The translations under genes were made by a program, and so were the position numbers. Shown here piece by piece: positions 1 through 11,010 of a stretch of DNA of 64,000 nucleotides. This DNA is from Mixophyes australis (taxonomy: Eukaryota; Chordata; Amphibia; Anura; Limnodynastidae). Where the stretch lies: NCBI GenBank assembly GCA_036250195.1, contig JAVHZZ010000001.1, positions 377,934,707-377,998,706 on the forward strand, read 5' to 3'. The first letter of the stretch is position 1. Every line of letters starts with the position of its first letter. The notes under the pieces are model-generated. The model was not told the DNA's origin and did not search any database. It was given only the letters and a program-made list of their open reading frames with translations.

Positions 1-477
1 AGCGACTTCCATTTGATGTTATGATGAAATATGGGAGAACTCTGCAGACCCATATTACTGCCGCCTAAGGTACTGACATCTGTGGTCTTTTCACAAAAGT
101 GTGTAATCTCTACGGGCAGTATAGTGACATTAAAGGCAATTCCTTCAAAACAAAAATGGTTTGTTCAGCTTGTCAATTTTTAAACCTGTTTATTAACTTA
201 TTGAAACTAGTAAGATTTGTTGTGGTTTAGACTATGGAAGAAAAAATGCAATGCTTACAAACTGACACACAGAAATATAGACAAGTCCCAGTTTTTCACA
301 ACATGGGACACTTCTAGAACTTTAATATGTGCATACATCTGTCAATAATTGTAGTCAGTAAACAATGACCCCAAATTCATTAGGTCACAAAAGATAAATT
401 ATATGCATAAAGAAATTAAACACACCTAGATAAGAGGTCACATTATATAACTAATTTATTCTTTATAGAAGCATAAG
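1..477. other. AT-rich sequence without a recognised gene
   Basis: I see no long open frame, splice-bounded exon, tandem array or recognisable repeat end here. It ends at the target duplication of the solo LTR that starts at 478. Confidence 0.5.
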
Positions 478-1541
478 TGTGAGGACACCGGGGTTATTAC
501 CAAAGCTCTCTAGATACCCGGTCCTCTAGGTTCACAGGTCACACAGGTAAGGAGACAGGAAAGAAATAATAATCCCTTTTATTAAACAAAGTGCACACAC
601 TTAGTAAAATACAACAGTGCTCCCCAAGGAGAAACTTGTTCCCCCCGCCAAATATATCAAGTGTCAGAAAATCACCAGTGCAAGTAAAACTCCCCAACAA
701 AATCCCCAGCAGGTTACCTCCAAGCACAGAGTCCTAGCAGGCCCAAACTCCTGGTAATAAAATCCACAGCTGACAATCCAAGTGGGCCAGGGTTTCTGAT
801 CCTTAAGGTGGGTCTGTGTATCTTGCTGATCCCAGCCGCTCGGCCAACTCTCCACCAGCTTGGTGGGACCCTGGGTATCAGTCTCCCTACGGATGTAGGC
901 TCACCAATTCCCCAGAATCTGCGAGTGTCTCCCGATGGAGTGGTAACAGAATCAGTCCTAGAGGTACACTGTCCGATCTCTGTCAAGAAGCTCCTGCCTC
1001 AAGCATTCCTTTAAGGCCCTGCGAGAATACGGTTACTCTCTAACAGGTCCTTGCTGTCTCCAGATTCTCCAACAACACCCCCCATCCCCCAGACAGCTCC
1101 TTTTTGGTCCCTTCTCACCACCCCCCCCCCACTCACTGTCCTCTTGTGATTGGTGGTGTGAAGAGTTTGGGTGGTAACTGGGGTGGAAATAGTGCATGAC
1201 ATCAGTGGTCACCCCTTGCTGTGATGGTGCCATTCAGACTGTGTTGCAGACTTGCTAGAACAATAGTTAGCAAACAGGGAGAGACCCCCTACTGATTTTA
1301 GATAAGGTCCTGACCCTCCTTTTTTTAACCCGTTCCACTACTTTTTGATGTCACAGGGTCCACAGCTGATTCACACTTCCTGTGAGCTGCCTCTCCCCTC
1401 CCTCTCTGGACACCACAGTAATAACAGATCTGGCCACCGGGCGGCATTTAATAACAGAGTGGGCCATGGTTGTTCAATTGGCCCACTGAGGACAGACCGG
1501 GTTGGCACGATATTCTCAATATAAGGCCCGGGTCTGTCACA
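478..1541. mobile_element. Solo LTR of an LTR retrotransposon
   Basis: The segment begins TGTGAGGACACC and ends GGTCTGTCACA, so it has TG...CA ends with a 5-bp terminal inverted repeat (TGTGA/TCACA). It is flanked by the identical 5-bp sequence ATAAG at 473-477 and 1542-1546, the target duplication expected of retroviral-type integration. No gag or pol sequence lies next to it, so it is a solo LTR left by recombination between two LTRs. Open frames inside are short and look non-coding. I could not decide its orientation or family. Confidence 0.75.
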
Positions 1542-1683
1542 ATAAGCAATACTAACCAATGAACAACACTAGTCTGTCTTTACCTACAAGTTCAATAAAC
1601 AGTTCAGAGCAGTGTCAATGGGTGGCAGTCTTTCATTGAAAATAAAAGTTAAATAAATAAACTATAGTTCTTAATATATTGTG

Positions 1684-1832
1684 TTGATTGTAAGCTTGCG
1701 AGCAGGGCCTTCTCACCTCTTTGTCTGTTTTACCCAATTTGTTTATTACTGTGTTTGTCCCCAATTGTAAAGCGCTACGGAATTTGCTGGCACTATATAA
1801 ATAAATGTTGATAATGATGATGATGATTATAA
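1684..1832 (+). repeat. Interspersed repeat 3' tail (SINE/LINE-like)
   Basis: The text runs from 'gattgtaagcttgcgagcag' to 'ataaatgttgat' and ends in a GAT microsatellite. It contains the motif 'aattgtaaagcgctacggaa', followed by 'tggcactatataaataaatg'. Shorter relatives sit at 52890-52945 and 59195-59280, so this is a recurrent short retroposon tail, related in form to the V-SINE ends elsewhere in the window. Confidence 0.6.
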
Positions 1833-2350
1833 AACATAAATGCTCTTTGAAGTAGATACAAGTGTGAAGTGCTCAAATATTGCATATTAAAGATATATAT
1901 CTAACATAGATTTTGCTTAAAATAGCATTTTGCAAGTATATATGCAAATTTTTCTATTAACACTATTTTTAACATGTTGCATTTTCATGTTACATATTCG
2001 CTTTTCAATACAGTATTTCTTTGCTGATTCTGGATTGCTGGATCATCACTGCACTACAATTGGGGAAATGGAATCTGATGTGGGGGTCCCCTAATTGTCA
2101 ATTATGCCATACGATTTTATGGGAACTGCCTTATTTAGGGTCCTAGAACCTGTGCTAAAATTAGGGCGGTATGTGCCGGTATGACATACCGACACTTCTT
2201 CGTTCCACTTCACGAGCATCCAGGGCCGGCGGTTAGTGGTGTAAGCAAGGCACGGGAGCTGGAAAGGTGCTCCGCTCCGCTTGCCTTCCTCGCTTGTCCA
2301 TCAGAGCTATTTCCGGTGGCAGCTTTCTGCTCATCTCTGGTCCATTCTTA

Positions 2351-2394
2351 CTGACAGTGTCGGACATGATGTCATCACGTCCCGACACTGTCAG
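2351..2394. repeat. Short perfect inverted repeat
   Basis: CTGACAGTGTCGG (2351-2363) is answered by CCGACACTGTCAG (2382-2394): a 13-bp perfect stem with an 18-nt loop containing 'gatgtcatcacg'. It lies just before the minisatellite and may be the core of a small foldback element. Nothing else supports a function. Confidence 0.5.
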
Positions 2395-2504
2395 TGAGGA
2401 GCGACGCAGAGAGGAGCACAGAAGAAAGAGTAGAAAGGTAGAAGAGAAGGCAGGAGAAAGAAGGTCATAGAAGGGGAAGTAGAAACAAAAGGGGACAGTA
2501 TGCA

Positions 2505-2950
2505 AAACGGTGATGGAGGAGGGCACATTGTGATTGAGGGGCACAGGGTGATAGAGGGCACATTGTGATTGAGGGGCACAGGGTGATGAAGGAGAGCACA
2601 GTGTAATGAAGGGCACAGGGTGATGAAGGAGGACTCAGGGTGATTAAGGAGGGCACATTGTAATGAGGGGCACAGGGTGATGAAGGAGGACACAGAGTAA
2701 TGAAGGAGGGAACAGCGTGATGAAGAGGGCCCATTGTGATGGAGGGAAACAGTGTGATGAAGGTGGGCACAGTATAATGAGTATAATGGATGGGGGCACA
2801 GTGTGATGGATGGGGGTACAGTGTGATAAAGAGTGGGCACAGAGTGATAAAGAGGGGGCACAGAGTAATGATATGAGGGGGCACAGTATGATGATGGGAC
2901 GGGGCACAGTGTGATATGGAGGGAGCATAGTGTGATGATCAAGGGGCAAA
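2505..2950. repeat. Minisatellite of GGGCACAGxGTGATGA-type units
   Basis: Imperfect units of roughly 18-30 bp built on 'gaggggcacagggtgatgaa' repeat through the segment, with drift toward 'gggggcacagtgtgatgg' on the right. Long minus-strand open frames across it (up to 239 codons) are only translations of the repeat, rich in H, P, S and L. I do not treat them as genes. Confidence 0.8.
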
Positions 2951-3640
2951 AGTTTGAATTCACTAGTAAGAGGGAATAATAGATGCAGGAACAGGGATAG
3001 ATAGAGCGGGTAAAAGAATAAGGGAGGAACGAGCGAAGCAGGTTGTGAGGCACAGGGAAGATCAGGTAGGGAGGGAGAGAGGAGGATACCTGCAATGAAG
3101 ATAAGGACATATAGAAACAGAGAAATTAAACTGACAATGGAAAGATAAAGGGTAACATGAAATATATAAGGGAGATATTTTGGAAAGTTGTATTATAATA
3201 TTATGAAGGTATGAGATAAAATGTAATTACACAAAGAAGAAATGAGGTAGAGGTGGAGGGACACAGAGGAAACGTAATTAGACACATGAAATATGATTTA
3301 CTTTATACTACATAGTGTTAAAATTCATCTAAAATTAATTTCACTCTATCAAAATCCCTAAAACTTCAGGGGCCCGGGGGCTGAATTTCAAAGTGGAAAT
3401 TCCAAACTAGCATTTCAAAATTTCCACTTTGACCACAATAACATACTGGGGTATCAGTTAAGACAAGGTTGAGCACCAGTTAATGGTACCTGTAATTTTA
3501 GTGTGCAATAATTATAATGAGATCCCATTTGTACACACTTGCACATAGTGTTTGCATGTAGCCCACTAATTCAAGGTAGCATAGCTTGTTTGGGTAGGTC
3601 TATAAATTTCTATAATGTTAGTTTTATTTGGCCACCAAGG
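2951..3640. other. No recognised gene
   Basis: Purine-rich sequence follows the minisatellite. A short foldback, 'caaagtggaaatt' answered by 'aatttccactttg', lies around 3391-3432. Related text occurs near 34478-34500, so this is probably the centre of a dispersed foldback repeat. Confidence 0.4.
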
Positions 3641-3935
3641 AATGTTCAGAGCTTTGCATGCAGGCGCGGGCATGCTGGCAGCCCGGGGGGGCGCACAGGC
3701 GGCCGCGTCACATGACACATGATGCGGCCGCTTCATCAATGATGCGGCCGCATCGCGTGCCATGTGACACATGACATATTTACCGGCGGCCGTCATGTGA
3801 TGCAGCCACCTGTAATAATTAGGTTATAGTGCAGCCGGGGGGGGGAGGCGGAGCTGGGCTGCCGGCCCTAACCATGGATAAACTGAGCGGCCCGGGGGAC
3901 CGATGCCCCCCTGCACCCTGGGCCAGCCCGCCCCT
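3640..3935. repeat. CpG-rich patch with nested short inverted repeats
   Basis: This patch contrasts sharply with its AT-rich surroundings. The motifs 'gcggccgc' and 'tcatgtgacacatga' recur in both orientations (about 3700-3810) and a G tract sits at 3838-3846. It reads like a GC-rich foldback repeat rather than a promoter CpG island, because no exon follows it. The 63-codon + frame at 3829 has no recognisable content. Confidence 0.4.
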
Positions 3936-4847
3936 GTTTGCATGCAAGGGTTGGTGGACAAGCCTTGGACTGCTTGTGACTAATACCAATACAGCAGTTT
4001 TTCAATCTACACATGGATAACTGATAAACTGATCATTGCTATTTCTAAGTTGCTCACTTGCTGACAGCACCTATGAGATGTACCATTAATGTCCAGAGGT
4101 TAAACCAATTCATCTACTCCCAAAAGTCTAAAATCAGCCTCCTAAATCCGAGCTACTAGTGCATAAGTTCTGTTACCAACTGAGTATTCCAATAAATGTA
4201 GCTGTAGCCACTTTCCCACCAAGGAGCCTGCTGGATCTTTGGTTACTTGGACGGAAAAATAGGTTTTATTGGTCCCCAATGTCAGACCATTCAGCAAAAG
4301 AGTGTGAACTCATTTATGTGATACTCATTGGGACTGTCAGAGTGCGCCACTGACTATATAGTACAGAGCTGATATGGGACTATTTAGTCAGCTGTAACAA
4401 AAGTCTGCTGATATCATTCATTTCATCTGCTTCAGGTATTGGCTGATGATATAAATGCACAAAACCTGGGAATAAAAGTTCAAGAGTCCAAACACTTCCA
4501 ACTTTAGATATATATTTTTAATTAAATAAGCTTGTCCTGCTCATTCTAGACTAGTTTAAGACTTAAATTAATCATGAGAATTTGAGAACATTGGGACTGT
4601 CTTTACTACACGTGGCACTATATTGTGTTTCTGTTACCACTCTGCCTATACTTTGTATGTGGCTGCAATACCTCAATTCCACCAGAGGTGCTGCTGTTTT
4701 GCCCAAGAACTCTCTACCTCGCCTGTAGGAGTTAATCTCCTTACCTAATTAGTACCAGGACCTGTTTCACAGCTTCATATACCTGCCTCAGTCTGTGTTC
4801 TGTTTTGTTCATTGTTTGTACCTGGCTGCTGCTTGTCTCAATTGTAC
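3936..4847. other. No recognised gene
   Basis: Unannotated sequence. The right part (about 4620-4847) directly abuts the truncated end of the Crypton-like gene, so a second unidentified repeat may begin there. I see no target duplication or inverted ends to prove it. Confidence 0.35.
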
Positions 4848-6170
4848 AAGTTAATCTTTTTCACATCTTCCGTGAAAGGTAAGAGCTGAGGCATGTTCCA
4901 CTTGGACTCCTTAAGAGTTGTCAAGGCAGCCGATGAGATCAACTCGTTCCATCTCGCCTCATATAGCTTCCTGAAATTTTGCGTGTTTTCAACCACAGCA
5001 GTGCAGCTTTCCATCATGGCTCGGCACTCCACAATGCTTGCAATCTTTTGCAGGTTGTGCCCAATTTTAAATGCCAGTGAGGGCGTCTTAAATGTACCTG
5101 TCTCCTCGTCATAGCCAGCTACCAGCTTCACAGCGTCTACTACATGCAGATGGGACGGTAAAGTCTTCCATTCTCTCCAAAGGGGAAGCTCTTCTGGCCT
5201 GTAGCAGTAGCCTGCCCATTTTCCTAAGCTTCTGACATATGAACTCGTGCCTGCCAACATCTGATCCGACCCGGTTGAACAGATGCTGTCCTATCTGCAT
5301 GATGCATCGATCATTTTTGACTGCGAGTAAGACTTCATCTTGGGTCATGTCACTAAAGAGCTTCCAAAAGCGATCTCTGATGTCAGGTGGAACAGGCTGA
5401 GCAAAGGCGCACAGTGACTGGACTCTGTTCTTGCCAGGTGTGAGCTTGTTGCCCCTTCGGTTTAGCTTAAATCTCCTCATGTGTCGCTACAGTTATTTCC
5501 TTGCAAACAAGCCCTGGCAGGCTACACAGTGCATGAAGCCTTCAGCATCTCATTGTCTGAAAATTTGCACGGGACCAGAAGGCCTTGGCCTGTCCTCATT
5601 GCCTCAGCATTGTGTGCAAAGTTGCCCCTATTGCGAAGATGTGCCATTTGCATGCACCTTTTTGAGTGGTTGGGGAATTTCAGGGCCCAGGCTACTTCAG
5701 TCTCATTGCGGTGAACATATTCCATATGGCGGGCAATTTTTAAGAGGGGCTTCTCACAGTACAGACAGCACTGCTTTTTGTTATATGCCCTGGAGCCATC
5801 ACTGTTTCTGGGTAGCATTTGGACAGACACCGCATCGTCTCTCTGACCCTCAGTGTTAAAAACAAGGCTAGCAGAGTGTCAGGAATGGTTGTACATAGAA
5901 CTCATCTCTGGGTACCTGCACTCTTTTGCGCTGGTGGGCAACAGGGCATCACCAATGGTGTCTGAACCGCTCTCCTCCAAAGTGTCAGGGGCATACTCAT
6001 CGCCACTGCTCTCTGGGCTAAAGTCGGAGCTACAGGTGGGCTCTGTCATGCTTCATTGTCCCCGCTTTACCTTCAGCAGCAGACGGATTCGACTGTGTCT
6101 TTACTCGCTTGGTGTACAAAGTCGCCGGTAGGATAAATGAAAGTACACACACACACACACACTGGAGGAC
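4848..6170 (-). pseudogene. Crypton-like (tyrosine recombinase element) N-terminal gene remnant
   Basis: On the minus strand, open frames 5830-5522, 5480-5109 and 5260-4838 read on from one another as one protein broken by stops and by a frameshift near 5110-5150. In order they show a Cys/His finger-like stretch (C-LYC near 5750, followed by H..YVH), the segment TPGKNRVQSLCAF, a helical IGQHLFNRVGSD stretch, and ESKWNMPQLLPFTEDVKK at the end. From memory this layout matches the N-terminal half of long vertebrate proteins with zinc-finger-like repeats and a phage-integrase-type core (Crypton-like). The expected catalytic half with its R-H-R-Y residues is absent: the homology stops at about 4848. 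This is a truncated, dead copy. The family assignment is from memory, hence moderate confidence. Confidence 0.45.
6145..6162. repeat. (AC)n microsatellite
   Basis: Nine AC dinucleotides lie at the edge between the Crypton-like remnant and a repeat end containing 'ggtatgccataccgccactt'. A reverse-complement relative of that repeat end occurs near 34545-34605. Confidence 0.8.
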
Positions 6171-6240
6171 GTGGGCTGGCATAAGGTGGTATGCCATACC
6201 GCCACTTCTCTTACTGCTTTCACTGCCGATGACGGTCATG

Positions 6241-7145
6241 TAGATACCTCAAAGTATATAATCTATAAAGCACGGTCAATGGACTTTCAACCTTCACATA
6301 TGTATAAAGAAATCAGGATGTATCACATTGTCTCTATGATTATATGATCAAACTGTGCTTCAAATACTGCATATCTCTATGTGTTCATAGTTCCCTAAAC
6401 CGTGGCTTAGGTGTGTGTTGAAGGACAAATTTTCTCGGATTATTAACGGGAGCTGTTAGTCTTCCCCAACTGCATACTTTATTGTTAGCATAATCTAGTC
6501 AAATGCATATGAAGTATACAAAAAAAAGTACTTAGTAATGTCCGTAGTCACTTGCTCTTTCTAACGATATCTCCAAATCCAGCAGACTATAGTTTGCGCG
6601 TCATTTCCTTTGTGCTCCCGATTTTTACAGGTATAAATAAATATCTAGAAAATTAAACAGATGGAGGCGCTTCCATGGTGCATTATCTTTTATCAAATTA
6701 TTTGTTTAAAAGCACAAATATATAAGTACCATCAAGATCAAGTAATAAAAGCATGTAACAAACGCTGATCCATTCGCTCATGAAATGTCCGTGAACAGAG
6801 CAGATCTCACACACGACGAGCCTCTACCAATACCTATGGTGCACAATAAATGTATAATCCTTATATACGGTAATACCCCAGTCCAATGCAGTTGATGCAG
6901 TAAGACTATTGTCAAAGTCAAATAATTGGATGTAGTTATTTCAAATTAATATCCATCAACCTGATTCTTTGTTTGAAAATATTCAAATAGCGTGGAAGGG
7001 CGCATTTAACCACAAACACGTACGAACACTTCTAAACACATTTACACTTACATACTCACTTGTAAATAGTTCACCTAAAAATTGGTTCCAACACACAGTC
7101 GTTTATAATCAAATTTAATAGAATTTATAGTTAAATATCATAATG
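6241..7145. other. No recognised gene
   Basis: AT-rich sequence with no long frames and no recognised domain. The right end leads into the Penelope-like element's terminal region, whose exact left boundary I cannot fix. Confidence 0.35.
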
Positions 7146-7210
7146 TTAAATACACTTTAGTGAGATCTAAGGTTCAGGATACAGGAAACATATAATGTTT
7201 GGTATCATTC

Positions 7211-7552
7211 ATGATGGCTAAGTGGTTAGCACTCCTGCCTTTCAGCACTGGGGTCATGAGTTCAATTCCCGACCATGGCCTTATCTGTGAGGAGTATGTA
7301 TGTTCTCCCCGTGTTTGCATGGGTTTTCTCCGGGTGCTCCGGTTTCCTCCCACACTCCAAAAACATACTGGTAGGTTAATTGGCAATTTTCAAATTGAAC
7401 TTTGTCTGTCAGTATCTGTCCGTCTGTGTGTTAGGGAATTTAGACTGTAAGCCCCAATGGGACAGGGACTGATGTTAGTGAGTTCTTTGTACAGCGCTGC
7501 GGTATTAGTGGCGCTATATAAAATAAATGGTAATAATAATTATAATAATTCT
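7211..7552 (+). mobile_element. V-SINE (tRNA-derived SINE), full length
   Basis: A tRNA-like head carries a recognisable A box (TGGCTAAGTGG, 7213-7223) and B box (GAGTTCAATTCC, around 7258). The V-SINE central domain follows, with 'tgttctccccgtgtttgcat', 'ccgggtgctccggtttcctc' and 'ccaaaaacatactggtaggt'. The tail has 'gtacagcgctgcgg' and 'ggcgctatataaaataaatg', then short TAA-type repeats. Transcription by RNA polymerase III from the A and B boxes is what this family uses. It splits the Penelope-like terminal repeat, whose other copy (47990-48480) is not split. Confidence 0.85.
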
Positions 7553-8119
7553 AATCCCCTATTTATCCTCAGAGATCCGTTCCTATCGGCTAAGAGATCG
7601 CACCTTGCATATGCGAGTTATGGATAACAGGAAATTAATGATCAGAATGGTATTGCGTGTGTAAGGAAAATAGACCAGTTTGAACCAGTTTTTCATTGGG
7701 AAGATACGATGCAGCTTTTGGAGAGCTGACCCCCCACCCTTGGAGGGCATCGTTTGAACTGACCAATGACCTGCATTATACCAGACTGTCCTGAAGCCTG
7801 AACCAATGGAAACATGCCAGATCATCTCTACTGTTTTCAATATAACCCCAACTGTATATAAACTGAGTTCTGGGACCATCATAGTCTTTCTTGACCACAG
7901 ACTTCAGGATTGAATGACTGTAGGCTGGATCCAGAGCGCCTGCGTATGTAATCGGTTGTACTTATTTTATTGAATTGTTACTCTGCTACTTTTTGCTCTT
8001 AAATCGCATTGAGTTGGAACCACACTATTCGAAGTTAACAATTTTCATTGAATAGCGACTAGACGAACATAACACTATGTTATGTTACTATGTTACTATT
8101 GTTGAATGTACACACTTCA

Positions 8120-9085
8120 TTTTCAGTCATAATTATTTTTTTAGACCAATTTTACCATCAGGTGCTGGGGACTCCCATGGGCAGTCCCTTCACACCTAGT
8201 TATGCTAATATTTACATGGGTCGTTGGGAACAACAAATCATTTATAACAATCAGAGGTATATGGAGGATTGTTTTTTTCAAAAGGTATATAGATGATATA
8301 GAGGGTATCACTTCTGAGTTTGATGAATTTATGATTGAAATTAATGAGAATGACTATTAATTGAAATTTACATCAAATACTAACAGAGAAAAAATAGAAT
8401 TTATTGATCTGGTCTTGGACAAAAAAAAAGTTATATGGAGAAGCAAATAATTAACACCTATATGTATATTAAAGAAGTTGATAACAATAGCTATATTGAC
8501 TATACCAGTTGTTACTATCAGAAATGGAAAGATAATATTCCTACTTCACAGTTTATGAGAATCTGAAGGAATTGTGAGACTACGGAATTGTTTGAGACAC
8601 AAGTAGCAGTACTGTTTGAACACTTTCTAGAGCGCGGGTATCCTAATCAATTACTGTTGACCAGTCTGGACATAGTGAGAAGACTAGATAGAATAGAATT
8701 ACAGACTTATAGGAAATAAGAGCTAGGTAACACAAAATCAATCAATAGATTGTCCGTTTATAACCACTTTCAATACAGCAAATAATTAAATGAAAAATAT
8801 TCTAGGAAAGCACTGGTAAGTGCTGAAATTAGATCCATTGCTCTCTTCTTATCTTTCAGTTAAACCACAAATTATCTTCAAAAGACCAAGAACTTTAAAA
8901 TCTTATCTGGACAATTCTCATTTAAAAGATGTATCAAGTTTGAGCAATAATTGGTTCATATCTACAAAATTCTTTCCATGGGGACATTGTAAAGCATGTA
9001 AATATGTGCACAAAAATCACACAACATTTTCTGAACATATGAGAAATATTTTGCACAAAATACATACTCATAGCATCCCTTAACA
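8120..9085 (+). pseudogene. Penelope-like reverse transcriptase remnant
   Basis: The frame at 8090-8296 contains QVLGTPMGSPF..SYANIYMGRWE, the hallmark palm segment of Penelope-like RTs. It is followed after a frameshift by a RYIDDI-type active-site stretch, two adjacent Asp residues included (around 8281-8305). Further on, 8820-9083 reads KPQIIFKRPRTLKSYL, then FPWGHCKACKYVH, the Cys-rich linker that precedes the endonuclease in this family. Several in-frame stops and frameshifts separate these parts. The N-terminal RT motifs and the GIY-YIG nuclease are not visible, so no functional protein is made. Confidence 0.7.
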
Positions 9086-9537
9086 TTTTCTCAATTGTCA
9101 TAATGCGGATACTGGCTGTCTGCGATTTAAGTCTATAGAGGATATTGATATGGATTAGAAATGAGTCGATTGATTACCAAGGTTATCACAGAGAGAAACC
9201 TATTGGATCTATATGCTAAACACCTTTGCTCCAGTAGGATTAAACGAGGGCTGTGAAATTACATAATTTTTGAGAGTCAGTATACGATCTAGTTGTTAAC
9301 ACCTCGTATCTAAGAACTTAGATTTGATATATTGTTTCTTGTTACACTGTTTCAAAATATGTTCTAAGATAAAGACACTCGAGAAATAGGTATTTATCAG
9401 TTGTTTAGATGTGATAACCTTTCCCTGCAAAGGTAATTGGGGTAGTTGGTTAATATTTAATATCCTTGGTAATAGCTTCTGCATGTGAACAGTTAACTGT
9501 ATGTTAGAATTCGGATGGTCTTCAATAAGAATATGTG

Positions 9538-10997
9538 TGTCACTCACCGGACTGTGAGTGCCATTTCTCCTGTGTTCAGGACTCGTGGCCGTCCGTCATC
9601 CTGAGGGTCTGCGCATGTGCAGCCCTTATGAAACCTTCAGTACCTGTTGCTTTTAATTAATTGTATGATCAGGCAACCCTCCCTATTTAAACCACCTGTG
9701 ATCATTACCTAGTTGCCTGATCTTGGAGTCTCATTCCTCATGAGCCTCTGAACGTAATCCTGTGTTTCCTCGTGTATTCAGCTCCAGCTGATTCCTGTCT
9801 ACTACGATTGTGGTTTCCAGACCACTTCTACTCTCCAGTGTTCATCGTGTCAGCTCTCCACTGATTCCTATCTGCTACTGCTGCCGGATTCCAGACCGTC
9901 TCTACTCACCTATGTTCAGCGTCTCTCCCCTCCGCTGCCCTCGATACTACTGCCGGATTCCAGACCGTCTCTACTCTCCTGTGTTCAGCATGTCTCCCCT
10001 CCGCTGCCTCCGCTACTACTGCTGGATACCAGACAGCCTCAACTCTCCTGTGTTCATCATGTTTCCAGTTTTACTTACTACTGCTTCCTGAGTATTGCTC
10101 CTTTGATTACCGGTTACCTTCCGTGCGCTGCACCAACCTGATTACCGCTTCCATCCTCCAGTGGTTTCTCCTCCTGACGGCGTTCAGCCGTTCAGGTATC
10201 CCTGCACTGCTCCTTGACAGCCTGCTCTCCTGAACCGTGGTATGCATACTTTCCATTGACTTTGCTATTGTGTTGCATATCCGTCTGGACTGTGTTGTGT
10301 TCATCTCCGGAGTCTTCCATCTACTGAAGCTATTGTTACTATTGACTTTGTTTCCTATTACCTGGATCTCTATAGAGACTTTGCATACTTCAAGCAGCGT
10401 TTGTCAGTTATTATTTTATTGTGGTTATCATCGTGGGATCAAGTTCCGTGTGCCCCGTGTATCCTCTGTATTCCATTCATCTCCTCGTGCCCCTCCTCAC
10501 ATATATATAGCAGTGGTACAACTTGCTGAACGCAGACCACTGACTCCTGTTTCCCATTGGCACCAGTTTCAAGTATCCTCTCACATAAGCAGTGGTACAA
10601 CTTGCTGTACGCAGACCACTGACTTCCCCGTTACCTACTTGCACCTGGAACCCATTCCTTCACTATAGACAGTGGTACAACCTGCTATAAGCAGACCACT
10701 GACTTTCACTACCTCCTCTCTACTCCTGGACATTCCTCCTCACTATAGCAGTGGTACAACTTGCTGTACGCAGACCACTGACTCTCCTCATGTTTACTTG
10801 TACATCTGGTTCCTTGTGTTCATACATCTAAGTCATTACCAGTTGCTGCTAGTCATAGACTTTCCTTGAGCATTCTCTCACCATCTGCTGATTCTCCTGT
10901 TCCGTTGTCACCCTGCTACCAGAGGACCATAGTACCAGCTATATTACTCTGGTAAGAACATCATCTGGTGATATCCTGGGCAAAGACTCCTAAGACA
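9538..10997 (+). repeat. 5' LTR of the gypsy element
   Basis: It starts TGTCACTCACCGGACTGTG, as the 3' LTR does. It contains three tandem 69-bp units (starting at the 'gccgg' or 'gctgg' motifs at 9883, 9952 and 10021) and four 32-bp hairpins spaced 79-80 bp (10511-10780). The right end is damaged: the 3' LTR ends 'actcctagtgcccgtgaca', while here 'actccta' is followed by 'agacagtaag', so part of the terminus is missing where the primer-binding site should follow. Confidence 0.88.
10511..10780 (+). repeat. Array of four CAGTGGT...ACCACTG hairpins in the 5' LTR
   Basis: Copies lie at 10511-10542, 10590-10621, 10670-10701 and 10749-10780. Each has 7-bp complementary arms, CAGTGGT and ACCACTG, around an 18-nt loop beginning ACAACTTGCTG (ACAACCTGCTA in the third copy). 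The intervening sequence is less conserved. The same array appears in the 3' LTR (intact copies at 16046-16077, 16126-16157 and 16205-16236; a first copy reduced to its right arm near 15990) and in the solo LTR at 25064-25323. Confidence 0.85.
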
Positions 10998-11010
10998 GTA
11001 AGATCAGGCC

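Larger units (their letters stand above)
7146..9537 (+). mobile_element. Degraded Penelope-like retroelement
   Basis: The left, non-coding part (7146-7200 and 7555-7990) has an inverted diverged copy at 48480-47990, which shows it is a dispersed element. Downstream lies an RT remnant with the Penelope-type core (see 8120-9085). Two later insertions break it: a V-SINE at 7211-7552 and the gypsy element that begins at 9538. Sequence to the right of the gypsy copy (from 16466) may continue this element, since the ATGTG target duplication places both halves together, but I recognise no domain there. Confidence 0.6.

Noticed and set aside
2233..3110. Minus-strand open frames of up to 239 codons
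   Set aside because: They are translations of the minisatellite, with H/P/S/L-rich repeated text and no domain.
5431..5859. 142-codon plus-strand frame
   Set aside because: Shadow of the minus-strand Crypton-like gene.
10511..10780. Regularly spaced short repeats that could suggest a CRISPR array
   Set aside because: The spacers are similar to each other, the repeats sit inside an LTR, and the host is a vertebrate. They are tandem units with a conserved hairpin.
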